DNA of 64,000 bases from Ensifer adhaerens (GCF_002940685.1 NZ_PNFP01000016.1:1-64000); one strand, 5' to 3'. Shown: positions 18,988 through 27,666, counted from the first letter of the stretch. Notes: generated by a model from the sequence alone, not told the origin. Program-made: numbers and translations.

Positions 18988-20139
18988 TCAGGTGTAGTTG
19001 ATGCCGCCGAGGATGGACTTGCCCCGGCCTCGCGCCGGTTCGAACGTAACCACGTTCCCGCCATTCAACTTGGGATTCTGCCGAAGCCCCACGGACTCCG
19101 CACTTGTCAGCCAGTCGTCGCAGGCGTCCACGATCGCCTCAAGCAGGGACTCGAAATCGATGCGCACGGTCGTCAGCAGGTAATCTTCCGACAGCCAGCG
19201 CAAGATCTCGCGGCCGGTGACGGCCATGCGGCTGCGCTGCGAGGTGACCGGAATCTCGCGCAGATACCGCTTCGAGATCTCCTCGAGCACATCCCAGGCA
19301 TTGTCGGCGCCGAACAGGTTGATGACGTCGTCGGAGCCCAGGATGTCGAAGGCCTCCTGCAGGAGAACCATGACTTCGCTGCGCAGCACGGCGACATGGC
19401 CGTAGGACACCTGCTTGAGATTGTGCCGAAGGTCGAGTCCGGACCGTCGAACGACGGCCATGCTGCCGAAGGTCTCGCGGATGCCGTCGGGACGCAGGAC
19501 TTCAGACACGCGCTTGTCCTCGAAGAAGCGCGAAACGTGCTGGCAGAAATTGCTCAGAAGTGCATGGAACGCGATGTTCGGCTCGGCACCGGACGGCGGC
19601 GCCACCTCCGTGTAGCCGAAGACCTTGCGGTAGGCCGAACGCCGCTCCCTCTGCGTATACCGCAGCACGCGCTTGCGATCGTACTGGTAAAGCGAGAGCG
19701 CACCCCTGCCGTCGGAAAGGCGGATCTCGCCGGACTGGAACAGTTGCTGCAGCTTCAGGATCGACCGGAACACGCCGGCGCGCTCATGCTGGTAAATGTA
19801 GTAGAGATCGCCGACGGCCGTCAGCCGCTCGCGGCTGATCTGGTCGTCATAGGCGGGAACCAGCGGCGCCGGACGGACCTCGTTCAAGGTGGACGCCACC
19901 TGTTCGCCAAGACCGATCATGCGGCCGAGACCGCCGTCGGTACCCGGTTGGCCGGGCGCCCGCTTCAACGTCTCGTAGATCGCCTCCTCGGCCTCCGTGA
20001 TGTACTGGTTGATCAGTTCGGCCTGCGCCGGCGTTTTGGCCAGTTCGTCCCGGGCATCGCGGACCATTTGCGAACGCAGTCGCTGCAGCCGCCCCAGCAG
20101 ATCGTTGAGACCGCCCAGATTCGTAAGTTCGGTTGCCAT
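18988..20139 (-). CDS. Unknown protein, fifth gene of the selC-adjacent cluster
   Basis: 383 aa, no family recognised. It starts with MATELTNLGGLNDLLGRLQR and is mostly alpha-helical by composition, with probable coiled-coil stretches near residues 8-60 (LGRLQRLRSQMVRDARDELA) and a helical centre (FRSILKLQQLFQSGEIRLS). No signal peptide, membrane helix or catalytic motif is evident. The ribosome site AGGAGG is 7 nt upstream, and the gene is only 11 nt after the 589-aa gene, so the two are cotranscribed. The Arg-rich centre (YDRKRVLRYTQRERRSAYRK) may bind nucleic acid or an acidic partner, such as the acidic first protein of this cluster; that is a guess. Confidence 0.85.
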   Translation of the reverse strand: MATELTNLGGLNDLLGRLQRLRSQMVRDARDELAKTPAQAELINQYITEAEEAIYETLKRAPGQPGTDGGLGRMIGLGEQVASTLNEVRPAPLVPAYDDQISRERLTAVGDLYYIYQHERAGVFRSILKLQQLFQSGEIRLSDGRGALSLYQYDRKRVLRYTQRERRSAYRKVFGYTEVAPPSGAEPNIAFHALLSNFCQHVSRFFEDKRVSEVLRPDGIRETFGSMAVVRRSGLDLRHNLKQVSYGHVAVLRSEVMVLLQEAFDILGSDDVINLFGADNAWDVLEEISKRYLREIPVTSQRSRMAVTGREILRWLSEDYLLTTVRIDFESLLEAIVDACDDWLTSAESVGLRQNPKLNGGNVVTFEPARGRGKSILGGINYT

Positions 20140-20150
20140 CTCGCGTCCTC

Positions 20151-21920
20151 CTAAGCCTTTTCAATGGTCAAGGCCGCAGCCATCGCATCGGCAGCATTGA
20201 GCGCTTTGTCCAGCAGGTACTTCAGTTCGACCAGCTGCCGTATCGGCCCGGGCAGCCGAACCGAGAAGCTCAGGCTGCCCGCACCGGAGACGAATTGCTC
20301 AGCCGCCTGCCTGAGGGAACGAAGCTCGCAGCGGAGAATCTTGAGGTCGCCGGCGTGCAGGTTGGCAGCCTTGTTTTCCGGGCGCGAGAACGGTTCGGCG
20401 ACCGCGCGCACCCATCCGAGGAACTGCCCGAGAGACAGGCCGCCGAACGTCTCGGGTGATCCTTCCTGCGCCGGAACGAGCACCAGATCCTGCTCGATCG
20501 GGTCGGTGCCGGTGCGTTCGAGTTGATCTTCGAGCGCAACAGCGGCGCTGAGCGTCGCCGTCAGTGCCAGCTCGAGCCGGGCCGAGTTGACACCACGCTG
20601 GGCGCCCTCCTGAACCGAAACGATCCGGCGGCCGATCGAGCAGAGAAGACCGAAGACGGCCCGCAGTTCGGCGGCGACCTCCTCCTCCCGGACCGCCGAA
20701 ACCGGCGCCGCAAGGTCGTTTTCGATGACCTGGACGAGTTCCCTGATGAGCTCGCGCACGTCGTCGCTCGTAAAACATCTCCGCCAGTTCGCAACCGTAT
20801 GAATCTCGCCGAGCTCCAGATATTCAAGGATTGTCCTGATCACCCGGCGAAACTGATATTTGGCCCGCGCCCGGTTGATCCCGAGCGGATCGCGCGCGGT
20901 CTCCACCAGGGCGTCGAGTTCGTCCTTGATCCGCCGGCGCATAGACGCAGGGTCGAAAAGCCCGCGAACCGTTTCGAAACGGTTCATCGCCGGCAACCGC
21001 GCGATCGTCGCATTCAGCGCGTTCGCGTCCGTGCGCAGAATCTCGGAATTGACCAACGCCTCGCCTCTCAGCAGCTGCGACGGATCTGCCGTGCTGCGGA
21101 GCTCCGGCGCGGCATCGGTCCGGTAATAGACGCGGAAACCATCACGCTCCTTCCAGGCGAAGTTGCGCATCAGGCCGTCGATCAGCCGGCTGCGCGTCAA
21201 CTCCAGCTTGCCCTCGCTGCCGAACTGGACGCCTTCATGCGGCAGCCCCATCACATCGAGGGTCGCCATCATCTGATCGCTGACGGTTTCGAAGCGGCCG
21301 CTCGCACGGCTGGTCTCCATCGGCCGGGCGGAGCCCGCCTGGAAACTTGCCATCATCACCGCCAGATCACGAATGGCCTCGGCAGCGGGCTGCTCATTCG
21401 CCGGGTGGATGACCGGACGAGCCATGCTGGTCAGGGTAGGGGTAAGGTCGATGACGGTAGCCATCAGATTGTCTGTCAACTCGGAAAGTTCGTCGAGCAA
21501 CTCATCCAGGCCCTCGACAGTATGGCGGTCGTCCTCGACCTCGCGCATCGACGTGCTCTCATCGATCTTGAGGCTTGCCAGATCGGCGGACCCATAGACC
21601 CGGATGTCAGACAGGATGACCCGGGATCGGAGCATGTGGATCAGAGCCAAGACGCTCTGGAGCGCACTGCTGGCGCGCTCATCCGCGACCGCCTTCTCAG
21701 CCCTTTCTTCAAGGATAAGGGCTTTCGGCACGCTCTCTGCCAAATGTTCAAGGGAAATCGTCAGGTCCTTGTGGTCGACCCGCTCCGTTACGCCGTCAAG
21801 AAAGGCATGGAGTCGACCCAGGCACTCTCCCAGCGCCTTCAAAGGCCGACCGAGTGCATGGAAAACGTTCTCCAGCTCGTAACTCGCGTTCTCGATTGAC
21901 TTCTTTTCGATCCCGGCCAT
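20151..21920 (-). CDS. Unknown large helical protein, fourth gene of the selC-adjacent cluster
   Basis: 589 aa, no family recognised. It is rich in Leu, Glu and Ala with many heptad-like runs (residues 1-130 and 470-589), suggesting a long helical, possibly coiled-coil, soluble protein. There is no signal peptide, transmembrane segment, Walker motif or obvious catalytic signature. The start is the ATG at 21920, with GGGGAGG 8 nt upstream; a GTG three codons earlier would sit on top of the ribosome site. It begins 5 nt after the stop of the metallopeptidase gene. The layout suggests a structural or scaffold partner of its neighbours. Confidence 0.85.
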   Translation of the reverse strand: MAGIEKKSIENASYELENVFHALGRPLKALGECLGRLHAFLDGVTERVDHKDLTISLEHLAESVPKALILEERAEKAVADERASSALQSVLALIHMLRSRVILSDIRVYGSADLASLKIDESTSMREVEDDRHTVEGLDELLDELSELTDNLMATVIDLTPTLTSMARPVIHPANEQPAAEAIRDLAVMMASFQAGSARPMETSRASGRFETVSDQMMATLDVMGLPHEGVQFGSEGKLELTRSRLIDGLMRNFAWKERDGFRVYYRTDAAPELRSTADPSQLLRGEALVNSEILRTDANALNATIARLPAMNRFETVRGLFDPASMRRRIKDELDALVETARDPLGINRARAKYQFRRVIRTILEYLELGEIHTVANWRRCFTSDDVRELIRELVQVIENDLAAPVSAVREEEVAAELRAVFGLLCSIGRRIVSVQEGAQRGVNSARLELALTATLSAAVALEDQLERTGTDPIEQDLVLVPAQEGSPETFGGLSLGQFLGWVRAVAEPFSRPENKAANLHAGDLKILRCELRSLRQAAEQFVSGAGSLSFSVRLPGPIRQLVELKYLLDKALNAADAMAAALTIEKA

Positions 21921-21925
21921 TGCGG

Positions 21926-23245
21926 TCACCTCCCCAACGTCTCGTAGAAGTTGCGATGGATGATCTCCGGCGCGGCTTTCTTGCGGATCAGCGCGATGCG
22001 CGCTGCTGCAATCAAGAAACGTTCCGGAAGTACGCCTGTATCGGTGCCTGTCTCGAGCCGCGCGGCGGCTTCTCGCACGAGCGCTGCGTGCTTGGGCTGA
22101 AAGCGTACCACGTCAGCGAGCGCCCGTCCTCCATATTCCTTGAAGCTCGTGAAGCACATCGCGTCGAGCGCAGCGTCTATCTGCTGCGGCAACTTCGCAC
22201 GCACCCAGTCCGGCACCTGCCTCCAGACGGAGGCGGGGTAGAGCATGTCCCAGGACCGGCGGAACGCCTGTGCATCCTCGCCGAACCCCATCCGCTCCAG
22301 GAGACGGATGTTGAGCGGCACCCTGATGATCGGCGTCGGGTGCACGGCCTCGTCGGAATAGGCGGCGGTCTGCTGGCGGGAGCGTCCGACGACATCCATG
22401 AGCGAGCCGACATAGGCAGGCCCAATCAGGAGCACGCCGGCGAGATCGGCATAGGCCTCCTTGTGCCACCGCGCCCAGACCTCCGCGTTGCGCTCCGGCA
22501 GCTTGTGCTGGTCGAAGGCAAGCTTGATGCGATGCGGCATGATCTCCCAAAGCTCAAGGTCGTTCTGCAGATTGTGCGCGACCTCATGCGGCACAGCTCC
22601 CAGCGACCAGGGGTTGACCAGCCGATGAAACGGTACCTTGACCAGCGGAAACGGATTTTGCCGCTGGCCGAGCTTGGACAATTTCACGCCACGCCGATAG
22701 GTCGCCGGGCCGAACCCCGCTTCCATATAGGCAAACGGAACCGGAGACGGGATCGACCGCGCCCGCCCAAGGCCGAGATAGACCGCCTGGTAACAATCGA
22801 GCGCGATCCGGTCGATCCCGCGAAGCCAATGGCCGAAGGGGCCGATGCGCTGGCCAAAGAGGTTGAGGTAGAACTCCCAGATCTTCTCCGTCTCGCTGGC
22901 GAGCGCCTGGTTGCGCTCCTTCAGTTGCAAGAGCAGGGCGCGGCCGGAATCGCCGGCCTTCGCGATGTTGCCGGCGAGCGTCGCCAGCCGCCTGTCCTCG
23001 ACCATCTGCCGCTTGCGTGCCTCCTCGATGAGGCGGTTTACCGCCTGGATGTGAGACCGGCTGGGCGATTCAGGCCCGGAACCGAACTCGTCCTCGCGGA
23101 AGGCTCGAAGGCCCGTCACGTAGCGTCTGGCATTGACCGCCGTGCGCACGGCAAAGAACGGCAAGGCGTTGCCGCTGGTGGCCGCCGCCGCGCCGGGTCG
23201 GCTCTTCACCTTCGTCGCTACCGGTATCGTCGCCACGACGTTCAT
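21926..23245 (-). CDS. HExxH zinc metallopeptidase-like protein, third gene of the selC-adjacent cluster
   Basis: 439 aa. The catalytic signature is HEVAH at residues 220-224 (in GAVPHEVAHNLQND), followed about 40 residues on by HKEAYADLAG. There Glu263 or Asp267 could be the third zinc ligand, the pattern of gluzincin-type peptidases (HExxH ... ExxxD). The N-terminal third is basic, then coiled (residues 62-125), and there is no signal peptide, so it is either cytosolic or exported by an unknown route. The start at 23245 gives a 4-nt ATGA overlap with the upstream gene and has GGAG 8 nt upstream, better than the ATG two codons earlier. I do not recognise the exact family, so substrate is unknown; processing of a cluster partner is one reasonable idea. 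Confidence 0.82.
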   Translation of the reverse strand: MNVVATIPVATKVKSRPGAAAATSGNALPFFAVRTAVNARRYVTGLRAFREDEFGSGPESPSRSHIQAVNRLIEEARKRQMVEDRRLATLAGNIAKAGDSGRALLLQLKERNQALASETEKIWEFYLNLFGQRIGPFGHWLRGIDRIALDCYQAVYLGLGRARSIPSPVPFAYMEAGFGPATYRRGVKLSKLGQRQNPFPLVKVPFHRLVNPWSLGAVPHEVAHNLQNDLELWEIMPHRIKLAFDQHKLPERNAEVWARWHKEAYADLAGVLLIGPAYVGSLMDVVGRSRQQTAAYSDEAVHPTPIIRVPLNIRLLERMGFGEDAQAFRRSWDMLYPASVWRQVPDWVRAKLPQQIDAALDAMCFTSFKEYGGRALADVVRFQPKHAALVREAAARLETGTDTGVLPERFLIAAARIALIRKKAAPEIIHRNFYETLGR

Positions 23246-24246
23246 CGCCATATCTCCGGGTCCGAGAACAACTCGTCGCTTTCTTTCGACGGGACGGCCC
23301 TCACCGCGAAGCTGGCGGCGATGATGGCAAGTTTTGCCATGGCCGGCAGGTGGGGCGCGAGCGCCGCGTTCACCACGTCGGCCAGCATCGGGACGGCACG
23401 ATCATCGATGATGTTGAGGCGCCGCGCCGCATCGGCAACCGCCGCCGACGTCATTGCATTGATACCGGCATCTGCGACGTCACCGGCATTCGGATCCGAG
23501 AACAGACGCGTGAATTCCGCCACGAAGCGGTCGCTGGCAAGCCCGACAAAACGGGCGCGGACCTGAGCGATCTCGGAGGGCAGCAGTGTCGGATTGCGCC
23601 GAGCGATCGCCTGGTCCGTCAGCAAATTGCCGGTGGCGGCCCGGGCAAAGGCGACCCTGGCAAGGCCGGCAAGTCGCTGCCGCGCCTGTTGCGCGCTGTA
23701 CCTCGCCTGCTTGCTCGCCTGTCCCCTTGACGCCCAACGTCTGACGTCGCGCGCCGCCCGCAGGTTGGCTTCGATCCTGTTGCGCCGCGCCGCCTTTGAC
23801 CTCGGGTCTTCGAACTCGACCCCCTCACCCCGACCCGACGTGGCCAGTCTTCGGTCAAGGCTGCGAAGCAGATAGGCCCTGGCCGCTGCATTCGACCAGA
23901 CGGAGCCGGCAAGCCGGCGGGCACTGCCTTCCTCTGCAGCCGGTTTCTCGAGCCCGCGCGAAAACATGTCGACTGCGGCCATGCGAAGCGCGAGGCGCAC
24001 CAGATGCTGCCGTTCGGCGCTGCCGCGTTCGCGCAGCCGCATCGCATAGGTGCCCGGCAGTCGCTGCAAGAGAAGCGGGATCGCCCACCGTGCCGCGGCA
24101 AGGACGAGTTCTCGTCCGGACCCGGAGTGCCCTCCCGGCGCGCCGGCGAGGCGGCCGGGGCGCTGCGACCGCCCCGGTCGTGCCGCGCCGCGCCTGTCCA
24201 CCACTTCTATGGTGTAGGCCGGGGCCATATGGCTGCTCGCGTACAT
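23242..24246 (-). CDS. Unknown Arg/Ala-rich protein, second gene of the selC-adjacent cluster
   Basis: 334 aa, no family recognised. It is strongly basic and Ala/Arg-rich (for example ARRNRIEANLRAARDVRRWA, then SKQARYSAQQARQRLAGLAR), with a weakly hydrophobic patch near residues 48-62 (AARWAIPLLLQRLP) and another near 300-325 (PHLPAMAKLAIIAASFAV). It could bind nucleic acid or membranes. It starts 36 nt after the acidic first protein, whose charge is opposite, and overlaps the metallopeptidase gene by 4 nt. The ribosome site is weak, so translation may depend on coupling to the first gene. Confidence 0.8.
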   Translation of the reverse strand: MYASSHMAPAYTIEVVDRRGAARPGRSQRPGRLAGAPGGHSGSGRELVLAAARWAIPLLLQRLPGTYAMRLRERGSAERQHLVRLALRMAAVDMFSRGLEKPAAEEGSARRLAGSVWSNAAARAYLLRSLDRRLATSGRGEGVEFEDPRSKAARRNRIEANLRAARDVRRWASRGQASKQARYSAQQARQRLAGLARVAFARAATGNLLTDQAIARRNPTLLPSEIAQVRARFVGLASDRFVAEFTRLFSDPNAGDVADAGINAMTSAAVADAARRLNIIDDRAVPMLADVVNAALAPHLPAMAKLAIIAASFAVRAVPSKESDELFSDPEIWR

Positions 24247-24282
24247 CGTCGTTCTCGCCAGCCTGGGTTGCGGTTGAAGCGT

Positions 24283-25161
24283 TCAGTAGAAGCGTTCTGC
24301 CCGGGCGACTGCGCGTCGATCGATCTGCCGCTTCTTGGCGACATTGCCCGCGAGCGCCTTCGCAATCGTGTTCGGATTGGTCAGCGTCCGGTTTGCCTGC
24401 TTGGCCATGACGCGAATGGCGGTTCGCGGCGTAACCGGTTTTCCCGTCTGCGCCTTGCGGGTGAGAGTGGCGATGGTGCGGCGCTGGATCGTCGGCAGCG
24501 TCCGGATCAGGGTGCGGGCGCGCGGATCGTTGGTGGAAGCCAGCCGGCGGGCCACGTCGGCGCTCGCCTTTGCCAGAACCGGTGTCACCGTCTTGACGGC
24601 GAGAGGCGCGCGACTGGAGATGGTTATCGTGATCGCCGACCCCAGCGCGAGCGCATCGCTCACGGGCGCCTTCGACGCGGCAACGGCCATCGCCTCGGAA
24701 AGCTGATCGTCGATTGCCGGAACGCGGATCATGGCGTTCATTTCGTCTTCGGTCTCGCCTTCGTCTTCCGCCTCGAGCGAGCGCACGACAGACCCGAGCT
24801 TGCCGCCGATGGCAGCGCCGGCCGGCCCGCCGAGCGCGCCGCCGATCACGGTGCCGATCTGCGGGGCGAACTTCTTGGCGATCGGTGCCACGACCTTGGC
24901 TGCCTTCTTCGCTGCCTTCCACACCGAGCCGAGGAACTGGTCGCCCTCGGCCTCCATGGTAAACTCGTCCTCGAAATCGTAGCCGTCGGCGGAGAAATCT
25001 TCAGCTTCGAGGTCGAAGTAGTTGCCTTCGGGTTCGTTGAAGCCCTCGTCCTCAAAATCTTGAAAATCGAGAGCATCGCCGGCTTCGGCGGCGAGGAACC
25101 CTCCCTCATCCTCTCCGAGAAGTGCTTCAAGTCCGTTGAGCGAGCCCCTGTCCTGTGCCAT
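24283..25161 (-). CDS. Acidic protein with Gly/Ala-rich membrane-active-like segment, first gene of the selC-adjacent cluster
   Basis: 292 aa with three clear zones. Residues 16-75 are very acidic and aromatic (EDEGFNEPEGNYFDLEAED). Residues 77-127 form a Lys/Ala amphipathic stretch followed by a Gly-rich hydrophobic one (LGSVWKAAKKAAKVVAPIAK, then GTVIGGALGGPAGAAIGGKL), resembling pore-forming peptides or phage/bacteriocin membrane segments. Residues 190-292 are basic (RTLPTIQRRTIATLTRKAQT and on). There is no classical signal peptide. The order acidic leader, membrane-like core, basic tail suggests a protein held soluble and then inserted or cleaved; that is inference. GGGAGG lies 5-8 nt upstream of the ATG. 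It is the first gene of the operon, expressed from the 25162-25502 region. Confidence 0.85.
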   Translation of the reverse strand: MAQDRGSLNGLEALLGEDEGGFLAAEAGDALDFQDFEDEGFNEPEGNYFDLEAEDFSADGYDFEDEFTMEAEGDQFLGSVWKAAKKAAKVVAPIAKKFAPQIGTVIGGALGGPAGAAIGGKLGSVVRSLEAEDEGETEDEMNAMIRVPAIDDQLSEAMAVAASKAPVSDALALGSAITITISSRAPLAVKTVTPVLAKASADVARRLASTNDPRARTLIRTLPTIQRRTIATLTRKAQTGKPVTPRTAIRVMAKQANRTLTNPNTIAKALAGNVAKKRQIDRRAVARAERFY

Positions 25162-25502
25162 TTCATCCTCCCTCGAAGATGGGCCGCTGCGGCCCGAAAA
25201 GAGATGAAGGAAAGTGATACTCCCATTGCCGAGGGGGCGTTAGAGACACGCATTCAGTAGCTAAGTTGAGCTAGTCAAATACGGCCCCCGGCCGCCTGTG
25301 TCGGCTCCGGCCCAGGGGTATCGATCTTGCGCTCGCGCCCACGGAAAGGCCGAGCAGACCACCCGGAAAATTGGGATTTCGGGCCGACGAGCGGCTTCAC
25401 GCCGGTCCCGGCTGCGCAGCGACAAAGCCGTGCGCCGACGCCGGTGCACGACCGGCGAACGCTATTGCCCGCCGGTCGGCGCGGCGCAACCGCCGCAACC
25501 GG
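25162..25502. promoter_or_regulatory. Upstream region of the selC-adjacent unknown operon
   Basis: 341 nt between gluconate kinase (which ends at 25503) and the first gene of the unknown operon, both on the minus strand. Open frames here lack ribosome sites. The operon promoter must lie here unless it is read through from gntT-gntK. The notable element is a 16-bp dyad TAGCT-N6-AGCTA at 25258-25273, about 100 nt upstream of the ATG. Confidence 0.55.
25258..25273. promoter_or_regulatory. Perfect dyad TAGCT-AAGTTG-AGCTA, candidate operator
   Basis: Two perfect 5-bp arms around a 6-bp spacer, in an AT-richer island within GC-rich DNA, 97 nt upstream of the first gene of the unknown operon. Size and symmetry suit a LuxR/FixJ-type dimer, and a small LuxR-type regulator closes the same cluster. 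The link is inference. Confidence 0.35.
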
Positions 25503-26012
25503 CTAGTTGCCCAGTCCCCGCAAGGCGAGCTCGACCTGTTCGCCCGTTGCGAGCGCCACGTCGACGACGACGCCATCCTCGTCCGGACCGAGCGGTTCGA
25601 GGGCTGCAAGCTGGGTGTCGAGCAGCGAGGCGGGGAAGAAATGCCCGGACCGATGCGAAAGCCGGTCGGCCAGCACGGCGCGGTCGCCGTGCACATGCAC
25701 GAAGCGCACGCGCGGCGCTCCGGTGCGCAGGATGTCGCGATAGGCACGCTTCAGCGCCGAACATCCGACCACCGAGGGGCGGCCAGCCGCCTCGTCCTTG
25801 GCTATTTCTGCCGCCAGGGTCCGCAGCCAGGGCTCGCGATCGTTGTCATCGAGCGGAATGCCGGCCGACATCTTGGCGACGTTTTCCGGCGGATGGAAAC
25901 TGTCGCCCTCGACAAAGCGCCAGCCGAGCCTTGCGGCCAGCGCCTCGCCGACGGTGGTCTTGCCGCTGCCGGAAACCCCCATGACAACGATATGCTGCAG
26001 ATCCGCGCTCAT
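25503..26012 (-). CDS. gntK: Gluconokinase (carbohydrate kinase, thermoresistant glucokinase family)
   Basis: 169-aa cytosolic kinase phosphorylating D-gluconate to 6-phosphogluconate. The P-loop GVSGSGKT is at residues 12-19. It is followed by family landmarks GDSFHPPENVAKMSAGIPLD, GCSALKRAYRD and FVHVHGDRAVLADRL with GHFFP. The length of about 170 aa is typical for GntK/IdnK. The ATG overlaps the gntT stop by 4 nt; a much longer frame upstream is only antisense-type continuation through gntT. The two form a gluconate uptake and activation operon. Confidence 0.93.
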   Translation of the reverse strand: MSADLQHIVVMGVSGSGKTTVGEALAARLGWRFVEGDSFHPPENVAKMSAGIPLDDNDREPWLRTLAAEIAKDEAAGRPSVVGCSALKRAYRDILRTGAPRVRFVHVHGDRAVLADRLSHRSGHFFPASLLDTQLAALEPLGPDEDGVVVDVALATGEQVELALRGLGN

Positions 26013-27385
26013 AGCAGCCACCATCCGACGAGCGCGAAGGCGAAACCGATCACCCCGAGCAAGGTTTCCATCACCGTCCAGGTCTTGAGCGTCGTGCGTT
26101 CGTCCATCTGAAGGAAGCGGCCGACAAGCCAGAAGCCGGAATCGTTCACGTGGCTCAGCACCGTCGCACCGCAGGCGATGGCGATGACGAGGAAGCACAG
26201 GTCGAAGGGGCTCAGCCCCGTTGTGGCCGCAACGGTCGGCGCAAGCAGGCCCGCCGTCGTCGTCAGCGCCACGGTCGCCGAACCCTGCGCCACGCGCAGG
26301 GCCGTGGAGATGAGGAAGGCGGCGACGATCAGCGGCATGCCGATGGTCTCGAGGCTGCCGGCGAGCGCCTGCCCGATTCCGCTTGCGCGCAGCACGCCGC
26401 CGAACATGCCGCCGGCTCCGGTAACGAGGATGATGCCGCAGATCGGGCCAAGAGCACCGTCCATCAGCTTCTCCATGTCCTTGAGCGTACGCTCGCCGCT
26501 CAAGAGCCACATGCCGACAAGAACGGTGATCAGCAGCGCGACCGGCGTCTGCCCGGCCATGCGCAGGATGCTGACCCACAATGCGCCGCCGTCGATCACC
26601 TTGGCGGCGGCCAGCGTCGAAAGGCCGGTATTGAGGAAGATCAGCACGAGCGGCAGCAGCAGCACCAGCAGCACCGTGCCGAAGGACGGAGGTACGTCGT
26701 CGTGCGCCGCCTCGCTCGGCGATCCGAGAAGTGTCGGAACCGGCAGTTCGAAGCGCTTGCCGGCCCATAGGCCGAAGATGTAGCTGCCGAGATACCATGT
26801 GGGCAGGGCAAGGACGAGGCCGACAAGCACGAGGAGGCCGATGTCCGCCCCCAGCAACTCGCTTGCCGCGACCGGGCCCGGATGGGGCGGGAGAAACGCG
26901 TGCATCACCGCGAAGGCGCCTGCCGAGGGCAACGCATAAAGCAGCACCGAGCCGCCGAAGCGGCTTGCGACGCTGAAAATGATCGGCAGCATGACCACCA
27001 GGCCGGCGTCAAAGAAGATCGGAAAGCCGAAGAGCAGCGAGGCGACGCCGAGCGCCAGAGGCGCGCGCTCAGGCCCGAACTGGCCGATCAGCCGATCCGC
27101 CAGCACCTGCGCTCCGCCGGAGACTTCCAGCATCCGCCCGATCATCGCGCCGAAACCGACGAGCAGCGCGACCGAGGCAAGCGTCGAGCCAAACCCCTGC
27201 AGCAGCGTCGGCACCACGTCCTTGAAGGAGATGCCGGTCACCAGCGCGGTCAACAGACTGACCAGCACCAGGGCGACAAAGGCATGCAGACGCAACCGGA
27301 GGATAAGAAAAAGAAGCAGGCCGACGGCTGCCGCCGCGATCAGCAGCAGCGTCGCGGTTCCATAGACGGGTTCGATCGAAGTCAT
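26009..27385 (-). CDS. gntT: Gluconate:H+ symporter, GntP family
   Basis: 458-aa inner-membrane permease with about 12-14 hydrophobic helices. GntP-family marks include GFGAMIGRMLEVSGGAQ, FGFPIFFDAGLVVMLPIIF, AFLPPHPGPVAASELL and SHVNDSGFWLVGRFLQMDE. The start at 27385 has AAGGAGG 5-6 nt upstream, so the in-frame ATG ten codons earlier is not used. Gluconokinase follows with 4-nt overlap, which identifies the likely substrate. The operon's own regulator is not adjacent; the MocR gene at 27910-29253 is of a different type. Confidence 0.93.
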   Translation of the reverse strand: MTSIEPVYGTATLLLIAAAAVGLLLFLILRLRLHAFVALVLVSLLTALVTGISFKDVVPTLLQGFGSTLASVALLVGFGAMIGRMLEVSGGAQVLADRLIGQFGPERAPLALGVASLLFGFPIFFDAGLVVMLPIIFSVASRFGGSVLLYALPSAGAFAVMHAFLPPHPGPVAASELLGADIGLLVLVGLVLALPTWYLGSYIFGLWAGKRFELPVPTLLGSPSEAAHDDVPPSFGTVLLVLLLPLVLIFLNTGLSTLAAAKVIDGGALWVSILRMAGQTPVALLITVLVGMWLLSGERTLKDMEKLMDGALGPICGIILVTGAGGMFGGVLRASGIGQALAGSLETIGMPLIVAAFLISTALRVAQGSATVALTTTAGLLAPTVAATTGLSPFDLCFLVIAIACGATVLSHVNDSGFWLVGRFLQMDERTTLKTWTVMETLLGVIGFAFALVGWWLL

Positions 27386-27666
27386 GTGTCCTCCTTGTTC
27401 CGGAAGTGAGGTCAAGGGCCTTATAGTCTATGTTCTTTCTCAGCAACCTACCTGAAAGAGGTGGACATAGGAGATGCGCCCGTAAGATCACGGGCTGTGG
27501 CCCGACGGTAACGATCGCCTTCCACAGGCGATCGCGGTGCGTTTGAGGCGCGTCGCATTGCCATAGACAGTCATCGCCACACGCACTCGATCAAACTCCA
27601 CCGGGCGTGTTAGGTATGCGACCTCGGCAACCCTGTCGTGATTGTTGAATTGAAAAGGTAGAATAA

